Positions 24,914 through 30,093 of a DNA stretch of 64,000 bases are shown here, in pieces. The stretch comes from Aeromicrobium panaciterrae (GTDB taxonomy: Bacteria > Actinomycetota > Actinomycetes > Propionibacteriales > Nocardioidaceae), in assembly GCF_031457275.1 (NCBI RefSeq), contig NZ_JAVDWH010000001.1, forward strand, positions 682,001-746,000, read 5' to 3'. The number at the start of each line of letters is the position of its first letter. Position 1 is the first letter of the stretch. The position numbers and the translations under genes were made by a program. The notes beneath the pieces were generated by a model that was not told the origin of the DNA, ran no database searches, and saw nothing but the letters and a program-made list of their open reading frames with translations.

Positions 24914-24985
24914 GCCGTGGTGGCTGTTGGTTGCCAATTCGGACTTTCAATCCGGGCCGCGCGAGTTCGATCCTCGTCCACGGTG
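24914..24985 (+). tRNA. array tRNA-Glu (TTC)
   Basis: Acceptor GCCGTGG/CCACGGT, anticodon loop CTTTCAA, T-stem GCGAG/CTCGT, discriminator G, encoded CCA. The chromosomal copy at 28520 has loop CTTTCAC. Confidence 0.9.
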
Positions 24986-24989
24986 CCAC

Positions 24990-25061
24990 GCCTCGTTGGT
25001 CTAGCGGCAGGACGCCTGGTTCTCAACCAGGAGATGGCGGGTTCGACCCCCGCACGAGGTA
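24990..25061 (+). tRNA. array tRNA-Glu (CTC)
   Basis: Acceptor GCCTCGT/ACGAGGT, anticodon stem CCTGG/CCAGG with loop TTCTCAA, T-stem GCGGG/CCCGC, discriminator A. Confidence 0.92.
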
Positions 25062-25069
25062 CGTACGAC

Positions 25070-25138
25070 GGGGCGGGGACCGGGGTCCAAGACTTCCTTG
25101 CAAGAAGACTCCGCAGGGTTCGACTCCCTGTCGCTCCA
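25070..25138 (+). tRNA. array tRNA-Ala (TGC) with collapsed D-arm
   Basis: Acceptor GGGGCGG/TCGCTCC includes G3:U70, the alanine identity pair. Loop CTTGCAA, T-stem CAGGG/CCCTG, discriminator A. The D-arm is only GGAC-CGGG-GTCC, giving 69 nt overall. Confidence 0.82.
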
Positions 25139-25139
25139 C

Positions 25140-25213
25140 GCAGATGTAGCTCAGTTGGTTAGAGCGCGACCTTGCCATGGTCGAGGCCCCGGGTTCGAGT
25201 CCCGGTATCTGCT
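25140..25213 (+). tRNA. array tRNA-Gly (GCC)
   Basis: Canonical cloverleaf: acceptor GCAGATG/TATCTGC, loop TTGCCAT, T-stem CCGGG/CCCGG, discriminator U as in bacterial Gly, encoded CCA. Confidence 0.95.
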
Positions 25214-25217
25214 CCAC

Positions 25218-25291
25218 GCTCGCCTAGCCCAACTGGCAGAGGCGCCGGTCTCAGAAACCGGAGGATCGGGGTTCGAATCCCCGGGCGAGTA
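25218..25291 (+). tRNA. array tRNA-Leu (CAG) with short variable loop
   Basis: Acceptor GCTCGCC/GGCGAGT, anticodon stem CCGGT/ACCGG with loop CTCAGAA, T-stem CGGGG/CCCCG, discriminator A. The variable region is only AGGAT, whereas bacterial tRNA-Leu normally has a long arm. Confidence 0.88.
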
Positions 25292-25295
25292 CTTA

Positions 25296-25368
25296 CCGGG
25301 TGTAGGCCAGCGGCTAGGCCACCTGCTTTGGGAGCAGGGGATCGGGGGTTCGAGTCCCTCCACCCGGA
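25296..25368 (+). tRNA. array tRNA-Pro (TGG)
   Basis: Acceptor CCGGGTG/CACCCGG, D-stem GGCC/GGCC, loop TTTGGGA, discriminator A. Confidence 0.93.
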
Positions 25369-25369
25369 C

Positions 25370-25441
25370 TTGCCTGTCGACCAATGGTCAGGTCACCTCG
25401 CTGATATCGAGGAAACGCCAGTTCGATTCTGGCCGGGCAGA
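25370..25441 (+). tRNA. array tRNA-Ile (GAT)
   Basis: Acceptor TTGCCTG/CGGGCAG, D-stem GACC/GGTC, anticodon stem CCTCG/CGAGG with loop CTGATAT, discriminator A. It abuts tRNA-Val with no spacer. Confidence 0.9.
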
Positions 25442-25513
25442 CGGCTGGTAGCTCAGTGGCAGAGCAGCTCTCTTACAAGGAGTGGAGCGGGGGTTCGAGT
25501 CCCTCTCAGCCGA
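25442..25513 (+). tRNA. array tRNA-Val (TAC)
   Basis: Acceptor CGGCTGG/TCAGCCG, D-stem GCTC/GAGC, loop CTTACAA, discriminator A, encoded CCA. Confidence 0.92.
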
Positions 25514-25517
25514 CCAC

Positions 25518-25589
25518 GGGTCTGAGGCGTTGTAGGCGGCGCGGCCGGTTGAATCCCGGCAGGGCGAGGTTCGATTCCTCGCGGACCCA
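25518..25589 (+). tRNA. array tRNA-Phe (GAA)
   Basis: Acceptor GGGTCTG/CGGACCC, anticodon stem GCCGG/CCGGC with loop TTGAATC, discriminator A. Positions 32, 37 and 38 differ from the chromosomal tRNA-Phe loop CTGAAAA; T37 is unusual. Confidence 0.88.
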
Positions 25590-25605
25590 CTGGCCTTCGG
25601 GCGAA

Positions 25606-25678
25606 TGCTCGATAGCTCAGATGGCAGAGCGGCCGGTTGTTACCCGGATGCGCCCAGGTTCGAGTCCTGGTCGAGCAG
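25606..25678 (+). tRNA. array tRNA-Asn (GTT)
   Basis: Acceptor TGCTCGA/TCGAGCA, D-stem GCTC/GAGC, loop TTGTTAC, discriminator G as expected for Asn. Confidence 0.93.
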
Positions 25679-25683
25679 CTCAA

Positions 25684-25755
25684 TGCGGATTGGTCCAGTG
25701 GCACGGATGCCCGGCTCTGAATCGGGAGACCGAGGTTCAACTCCTCGATCCGCAG
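25684..25755 (+). tRNA. array tRNA-Gln (CTG)
   Basis: Acceptor TGCGGAT/ATCCGCA, loop CTCTGAA, T-loop TTCAACT, discriminator G as expected for Gln. Confidence 0.92.
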
Positions 25756-25775
25756 CTCAGCACGTCAAAAACCAA

Positions 25776-25843
25776 TGCGGGTGTCGGGAGACGCCATGGG
25801 TCTCATAAGCCCGTCGGTCCACGTTCAACTCGTGGCCCCGCAA
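25776..25843 (+). tRNA. array tRNA-Met (CAT) with reduced D-arm
   Basis: Acceptor TGCGGGT/CCCCGCA (one mismatch), loop CTCATAA, T-stem CCACG/CGTGG, encoded CCA. The D-arm is GTC-GGGA-GAC, giving 68 nt. Initiator, elongator or Ile-lysidine identity cannot be decided; the acceptor begins T1-A72, unlike bacterial initiators. Confidence 0.82.
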
Positions 25844-25850
25844 CCATTTC

Positions 25851-25923
25851 GCCTCGCGAGCACGACTGGCTGTGCAGCGGACTTTTACTCCGTGGGCTCC
25901 GGGTTCGAATCCCGGGCGAGGCA
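25851..25923 (+). tRNA. array tRNA-Lys (TTT)
   Basis: Acceptor GCCTCGC/GCGAGGC, D-stem GCAC/GTGC, loop CTTTTAC, discriminator A. The chromosomal tRNA-Lys at 60673 has loop CTTTTAA. Confidence 0.92.
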
Positions 25924-25958
25924 CTGTGCCACCAAACATTTGAAGGAGGTGACGGCAC

Positions 25959-26276
25959 ATGAAGAAGGAACGCAAGGAGGAGCAGTTCGCGCTGATCCTC
26001 AACACGACTGCGGTGAACGGCGCCTACGAGCACCCGACGCCGAACGTTGCATGGGCATGTGCCGGCATCGATCCGGACATGTTCTTCCCTGCCGATGATG
26101 AAGCCCTGGCAGCAGCTACCGCGATTTGCGATGGCTGCGCCGTGCGGACCCTGTGCCGCACCATCGCCATGGCTCGGGCCGAGACCGGTGTCTGGGGTGG
26201 CGTTCTCCTGGCGGAGGGCATTCCTCAGTCCGGTGTGAAGCGTCGGGGACGGCCATCCAAGATGGCCGTCGCCTGA
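25959..26276 (+). CDS. WhiB family iron-sulfur regulator inside the tRNA array
   Basis: 105-aa WhiB-like protein. The four cluster-binding cysteines are C34, C57, C60 and C66 (C-x22-C-x2-C-x5-C), followed by the GVWGG turn at 77-81 and a basic GRPSK tail that would contact DNA. GAAGGAGGT lies nine bases before ATG 25959. It sits between tRNA-Lys and tRNA-Arg on the same strand with no terminator seen, so it is probably transcribed with the array. WhiB proteins act as redox/NO-responsive sigma partners; controlling the array or an antibiotic/stress response is inference. Confidence 0.9.
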   Translation: MKKERKEEQFALILNTTAVNGAYEHPTPNVAWACAGIDPDMFFPADDEALAAATAICDGCAVRTLCRTIAMARAETGVWGGVLLAEGIPQSGVKRRGRPSKMAVA

Positions 26277-26283
26277 CCGTGCA

Positions 26284-26317
26284 GGCTGCGCGCGAAAGGG
26301 ACTCGGTCCCAGCAGCC
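26284..26317 (+). other. stable hairpin between whiB-like gene and tRNA-Arg
   Basis: GGCTGC (26284-26289) pairs with GCAGCC (26312-26317), enclosing GGGAC-TCG-GTCCC. No U-tract follows. It may be a processing signal or a remnant of a tRNA; function unknown. Confidence 0.45.
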
Positions 26318-26321
26318 ACCT

Positions 26322-26393
26322 ACGCTCGTGGTCCAGAGGACACGACGCCGGCCTACGAAGTCGGAGACGGAGGTTCGATTCCTCCCGAGCGTG
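26322..26393 (+). tRNA. array tRNA-Arg (ACG)
   Basis: Acceptor ACGCTCG/CGAGCGT, anticodon stem CCGGC/GTCGG with loop CTACGAA (A34 would be inosine), discriminator G. D-stem has three pairs. Confidence 0.88.
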
Positions 26394-26395
26394 CT

Positions 26396-26466
26396 GTGTC
26401 CGTGGTGTAGCGGCAGCACATCTCCTTGTGACGGAGACGGCGCCGGTTCGAATCCGGTCGGACACC
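26396..26466 (+). tRNA. array tRNA-His (GTG) without encoded G-1
   Basis: Acceptor GTGTCCG/CGGACAC, D-stem GTGT/GCAC, loop TTGTGAC, discriminator C as required for His, encoded CCA. The base at position -1 (26395) is T, where bacteria normally encode G. Confidence 0.88.
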
Positions 26467-26469
26467 CCA

Positions 26470-26542
26470 GCCGGTGTAACTCAGTGGCCAGAGTGCCTCT
26501 CTCGTAAAGAGGAAGTCGAGAGTTCGACTCTCTCCACCGGCT
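26470..26542 (+). tRNA. array tRNA-Thr (CGT)
   Basis: Acceptor GCCGGTG/CACCGGC, anticodon stem CCTCT/AGAGG with loop CTCGTAA, T-stem GAGAG/CTCTC, discriminator T. It begins on the base after the tRNA-His CCA. Confidence 0.93.
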
Positions 26543-26546
26543 CGAT

Positions 26547-26617
26547 GCGGATGAAGTGTTGTGGCGGCACGCGGGCGTTCCATGTCCGAGGAGCGAGTTC
26601 GATTCTCGTCATCCGTT
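26547..26617 (+). tRNA. array tRNA-Gly (TCC)
   Basis: Acceptor GCGGATG/CATCCGT, anticodon stem CGGGC/GTCCG with loop GTTCCAT, discriminator U as in bacterial Gly. Confidence 0.87.
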
Positions 26618-26620
26618 CCG

Positions 26621-26689
26621 GCCTCCAGTAGTGGATCTACCGCCCGGCGTCCGAAGCCGGACTGCCTGGTTCGAGTCCAGGTGGAGGCA
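26621..26689 (+). tRNA. array tRNA-Arg (CCG) with reduced D-arm
   Basis: Acceptor GCCTCCA/TGGAGGC, anticodon stem CCGGC/GCCGG with loop GTCCGAA, T-stem CCTGG/CCAGG, discriminator A. D-arm GTAG-TGGAT-CTAC follows the acceptor directly. Confidence 0.85.
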
Positions 26690-26735
26690 CGTTCAAGAGA
26701 TACATCAACGATCAATCAACAGAAGGAGGTGGCCC

Positions 26736-27929
26736 ATGGCCACGACATTTCCAGTTGCGCTCGAGGGCGCAGGAGCCGAGACGCTCATGTGGGCCTCGCC
26801 CGAAGAGGTGGAGAGCGCTGCTCTAGACCAGCTGCGCAACATCTCTCGGCTGCCATGGGTCCACGGGCTCCGTGTCATGCCGGACGTCCACCTCGGCAAG
26901 GGCGCAACGGTTGGCTCGGTGGTTGCGATGAAGAACGCCGTGTCGCCAGCAGCTGTTGGCGTCGACATCGGCTGCGGCATGCAGGCAGTTCTGACGGACT
27001 TGTTTGTTGCCGACCTGCCCGATGACCTGGGCGCTCTTCGTGCTGCGGTCGAGGCGACGATTCCGGTCGGCTTCTCGGCTCACGAGAGTGCACCCGACAC
27101 CGGTGTAGGTGTCGGTTGGGATGCGTTCTGGGCGGGCTTCCGCGACCTTCACCCTGGTGTGCAAGACCGTGAGTCGCGGGCCATGAAGCAGATGGGAACG
27201 CTCGGAGGTGGCAACCACTTCATCGAGCTCACCGTCGATGGCGATGGTCGAGTGTGGCTGATGCTGCACTCGGGTTCGCGCAACATCGGCAAGGAGGTCG
27301 CCGAGCGACACATCAACGGAGCCAAGGGTTTGGAGCACAATCTCGATCTGCCAGATCGTGATCTGGCTGTGTTCCTCGCTGGAACTCCGCAGATGGATGC
27401 CTACCTGCGCGACTTGTACTGGGCGCAGGACTACGCAGCGCGCAATCGTGCCGTGATGATGGCTCTGTTCCAGGGAGTGGTCCGTGAGTACTTCGGTCGT
27501 TTGGGCCGCGAGGTCTCATTTGGCGAGCAGGTGAGTGCGCACCACAACTACGTCAGCGAGGAGACGTACGACGGCGTGGACCTGATCGTCACCCGCAAGG
27601 GGGCGATCTCGGCGAAGTCGGGCGAGTATGGCCTGATCCCCGGTTCGATGGGAACGGGCTCCTATGTCGTGCGGGGACTGGGCAACACCCAGAGCTACTG
27701 CTCGGCGTCGCATGGCGCGGGACGGCGTATGTCGCGGACAAAGGCGCGCAAGACATTCACCGTCGAAGATTTGGTTGCACAGACAGCCGGTGTCGAGTGC
27801 CGCAAGGACGTCGGCGTCGTCGACGAGATCCCGGGCGCCTACAAGTCGCTCGAGGCAGTGATGGAGGCGCAGACCGACCTCGTAGAGGTGGTCGCTCGTC
27901 TCCAGACGTTGATGTGCGTCAAGGGATGA
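26736..27929 (+). CDS. rtcB: RtcB-type 3'-phosphate RNA ligase
   Basis: 397-aa GTP-dependent RNA ligase joining 2',3'-cyclic phosphate (or 3'-phosphate) ends to 5'-OH ends, the ends left by many anticodon nucleases. Metal-site residues are visible: D77 and C80 in GVDIGCGM, H161 in GGGNHFIEL, H178 in HSGSRNIG, H270 in HHNYV. H326 in SASHGAGRRMSR is the expected GMP-accepting histidine. AGAAGGAGGT precedes ATG 26736. It follows tRNA-Arg(CCG) by 46 nt on the same strand. No archease, PrfH or RtcR gene is nearby; its genetic partners are the tRNAs. Confidence 0.95.
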   Translation: MATTFPVALEGAGAETLMWASPEEVESAALDQLRNISRLPWVHGLRVMPDVHLGKGATVGSVVAMKNAVSPAAVGVDIGCGMQAVLTDLFVADLPDDLGALRAAVEATIPVGFSAHESAPDTGVGVGWDAFWAGFRDLHPGVQDRESRAMKQMGTLGGGNHFIELTVDGDGRVWLMLHSGSRNIGKEVAERHINGAKGLEHNLDLPDRDLAVFLAGTPQMDAYLRDLYWAQDYAARNRAVMMALFQGVVREYFGRLGREVSFGEQVSAHHNYVSEETYDGVDLIVTRKGAISAKSGEYGLIPGSMGTGSYVVRGLGNTQSYCSASHGAGRRMSRTKARKTFTVEDLVAQTAGVECRKDVGVVDEIPGAYKSLEAVMEAQTDLVEVVARLQTLMCVKG

Positions 27930-27959
27930 ACCGTTTCAACTAGTGAAAGGAGGTTGACG

Positions 27960-28406
27960 GTGAGTACTCAAGTAGCGCTCCTGAACGCCTCCTACGAGCG
28001 ATTGGGCAGCGTGCCGTTCAAGCACGCTGTCCGGATGCTCTTCCGCGAGGTCGCAATTGTTGAGGAGGGACGGGCCGATCGCATGATCGGCCCGCATCCA
28101 TGGCCGAGTGTGATTCGGCTGGTGCGGTACGTCGCTGCGAAGTGGCTCTATCGAGATGCAGCTTGGTCTCGTCAGAACCTGCTTCAACGCGACCGGCACA
28201 AATGCGCGTACTGCGGAGGTCGCGCCGAGACGGTCGATCATGTTCTGCCCGCCTCGCGCGGTGGCCTTTGGGAATGGATCAACACCGTCGCGGCATGCGA
28301 GCGGTGCAACAACCGCAAGGGTGACCGCACGCCGACCGAAGCGGGTATGCCGCTGCGGTTCAGTCCGTACGTACCGACGCGCGCCCAGTTGGCAGCACTC
28401 GACTGA
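27960..28406 (+). CDS. HNH endonuclease
   Basis: 148-aa HNH nuclease. The core is C82-x2-C85, D93-H94, N108, C113-x2-C116-N117-N118-x-K120, with zinc cysteines flanking the HNH fold. The N-terminal 75 residues (ALLNASYERLGSVPFKHAVRML) are typical of stand-alone actinobacterial and phage HNH proteins. GTG 27960 follows AAAGGAGG by six bases. It lies between rtcB and tRNA-Cys, same strand, so it is part of the island. It could be a mobility enzyme or a nuclease effector. Confidence 0.9.
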   Translation: MSTQVALLNASYERLGSVPFKHAVRMLFREVAIVEEGRADRMIGPHPWPSVIRLVRYVAAKWLYRDAAWSRQNLLQRDRHKCAYCGGRAETVDHVLPASRGGLWEWINTVAACERCNNRKGDRTPTEAGMPLRFSPYVPTRAQLAALD

Positions 28407-28425
28407 GGCGCGTGTCGGTGCGCTG

Positions 28426-28496
28426 GTTCTTGTGGCCGAGAGGCAAGGCGACGGCCTGCAAAGCCGTAGACACCGGTTCGAATCCGGTCAGGAACT
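28426..28496 (+). tRNA. array tRNA-Cys (GCA)
   Basis: Acceptor GTTCTTG/CAGGAAC, anticodon stem ACGGC/GCCGT with loop CTGCAAA, T-stem ACCGG/CCGGT, discriminator U as required for Cys. It completes the set of 20 amino acids and lies 19 nt past the HNH gene. Confidence 0.93.
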
Positions 28497-28519
28497 CGAA
28501 GTTGGCGTTGAAACTTTGG

Positions 28520-28592
28520 TACCCCCAACGGGATTCGAACCCGTGCTACCGCCGTGAAAGGGCGGCGTCCTAGGCCGCTAGACGATGGGGGC
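28520..28592 (-). tRNA. tRNA-Glu (TTC), chromosomal
   Basis: Canonical 73-nt cloverleaf, acceptor GCCCCCA/TGGGGGT, anticodon loop CTTTCAC. Opposite strand to the array and far closer to typical actinobacterial tRNA-Glu, so it marks the right edge of the island. Confidence 0.97.
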
Positions 28593-28659
28593 CAGAAAAC
28601 CAGTCCAGCATAGTGGGTGAGCAAGGTGGCTCCCAAACCGGATCGGGCAGGATGGAGGC

Positions 28660-29010
28660 ATGGTCGAGATCAGCGAGGATCGGTTCGCCGAGCTCGTCGA
28701 GGCCGCATTCGCTGCGGTACCGGCTGAGTTGGCTGCGCTGCTCGACAATGTCGTGCTGTTCATCGAGGATGACGCGCCAGCCGACGAGCCCGATCTGCTC
28801 GGTTTGTACGACGGGATCCCGCTCACGGAGCGCGACAGTACGTACGGCGGCGCCATGCCGGATCGCATCTTCGTCTACCGCAACCCGACGCTGGCGATCT
28901 GCGACACCGAGGCGGACGTGATCGAAGAAGTAGGCATCACGGTGGTGCACGAGATCGCGCACCATTTCGGTATCGAAGACGATCGACTGCATGAGCTCGG
29001 TTATGCGTGA
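28660..29010 (+). CDS. zincin-like metallopeptidase family protein
   Basis: 116-aa member of the minimal metallopeptidase (MMPzincin/DUF1025) family. The active-site segment HEIAHHFGIEDDRLHELG gives the HExxH zinc motif and a third ligand. The N-terminal half (YDGIPLTERDSTYGGAMPDRIFVYRNP) is characteristic. Substrate unknown. Its stop overlaps the start of the pirin gene. Confidence 0.88.
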   Translation: MVEISEDRFAELVEAAFAAVPAELAALLDNVVLFIEDDAPADEPDLLGLYDGIPLTERDSTYGGAMPDRIFVYRNPTLAICDTEADVIEEVGITVVHEIAHHFGIEDDRLHELGYA

Positions 29011-29662
29011 GATCCGCCGCGCCGACGAGCGCTACCAAACCGACGGTGACGGGGTGATGACCCGGCACAGCTTCTCGTACGGTGCGCACTACGACCCCGA
29101 CAACATCGGATTCGGACCGCTGATCGCGATCAACACCGAGACCATCGACCCGGCGGAGGGCTACGACCAGCACCACCACGCTGATGTCGAGATCGTGACC
29201 TGGGTTCTTGAGGGCGTTCTGATGCATGCCGACTCGACCGGTCATCGCGGAGTGGTCCGCCCTGGCACGGCGCAACGACTCAGCGCAGGCACCGGCGTGC
29301 AGCACACGGAGCAGAACGCCTCGCAAGATGAGCCGCTCGTCTTCGTACAGATGATGCTGCGGTCGTCGTATGACGCCAAACCGGAGTACGTCGACGCCGT
29401 GGTCGAGCCTCGTGGGCTGACACCTGTGATCGGCGTCCATGCGGCGGCAGAACTGTTCGTCGTTCGACTCGCAGCAGGCGACTCGATCACCGTGCCAGCC
29501 AGCCCGAGGAGCCTTGTCCACGTCACGAAAGGCTCGATCCGGCTCGATGACACCACTCTGACCGGCGGCGATGAGGCGCGTCTGACGGACGAACGCGCGT
29601 ACGATCTGAGTGCTGCCGAAGACGGTGGCGAAGCACTGATCTGGCAGCTGGGGAGCTCATGA
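29003..29662 (+). CDS. pirin family protein
   Basis: 219-aa bicupin with the pirin N-terminus [11 protein letters not shown] and [11 protein letters not shown]. The metal-site pattern is [18 protein letters not shown], then [12 protein letters not shown]. Bacterial pirins are iron-binding proteins, some with quercetinase activity. ATG 29003 is chosen to match the family N-terminus, giving an 8-nt overlap with the upstream gene; ATG 28991 is possible. Its end overlaps aroQ. Confidence 0.88.
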   Translation: MREIRRADERYQTDGDGVMTRHSFSYGAHYDPDNIGFGPLIAINTETIDPAEGYDQHHHADVEIVTWVLEGVLMHADSTGHRGVVRPGTAQRLSAGTGVQHTEQNASQDEPLVFVQMMLRSSYDAKPEYVDAVVEPRGLTPVIGVHAAAELFVVRLAAGDSITVPASPRSLVHVTKGSIRLDDTTLTGGDEARLTDERAYDLSAAEDGGEALIWQLGSS

Positions 29663-30084
29663 ACGTCCTCGTCCTCAACGGACCCAACCTCGGTCGTCTC
29701 GGCGTACGCGAGCCTGACATCTACGGCACCGCGACGTACGGCGACCTGGTCGCGCGCTGCGCGGAAGTTGCCGAGGAGACCGGACTTGACGTCGAAGTTC
29801 GTCAGACCGACACCGAATCCGAGATGATCGGCTGGCTCCACGATGCGGCCGACTCCGGTGCATCCGTGATCCTCAACGCTGGCGCCTGGACCCACACCTC
29901 AGTGGCCGTACGCGATGCCGCGAGCCAGCTCGCCGGTCCGCTGGTCGAGGTGCACCTCAGCAACGTCTACGCGCGCGAAACCTTCCGTCACAAGTCCTAC
30001 CTCAGCGACATCGCGGTCGCTGTAGTCGTCGGCATGGGCCTTGAGGGCTACGCCGCCGCTTTGAGATTTCTCAAACAGTCGTAA
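29659..30084 (+). CDS. aroQ: 3-dehydroquinate dehydratase, type II
   Basis: 141-aa type II dehydroquinase of the shikimate pathway. The N-terminus [23 protein letters not shown] contains the flexible lid Arg and catalytic Tyr. HTSVAVRDA and [17 protein letters not shown] carry the active-site His/Arg set. It overlaps the pirin gene by 4 nt. Not surrounded by other aro genes here, so regulation with pirin is by position only. Confidence 0.93.
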   Translation: MNVLVLNGPNLGRLGVREPDIYGTATYGDLVARCAEVAEETGLDVEVRQTDTESEMIGWLHDAADSGASVILNAGAWTHTSVAVRDAASQLAGPLVEVHLSNVYARETFRHKSYLSDIAVAVVVGMGLEGYAAALRFLKQS

Positions 30085-30093
30085 TCTTCAGGT

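Noticed and set aside
24372..24989. 205-codon minus-strand ORF (and other long ORFs) across the tRNA array
   Set aside because: They run antisense through several well-formed tRNA genes and repeat the reverse of T-loop sequences; not coding.
23936..28592. Prophage or integrative element around the tRNA array
   Set aside because: No integrase, excisionase, terminase or structural gene, and no attachment repeat could be identified by eye; mobility is only suspected from the HNH gene.
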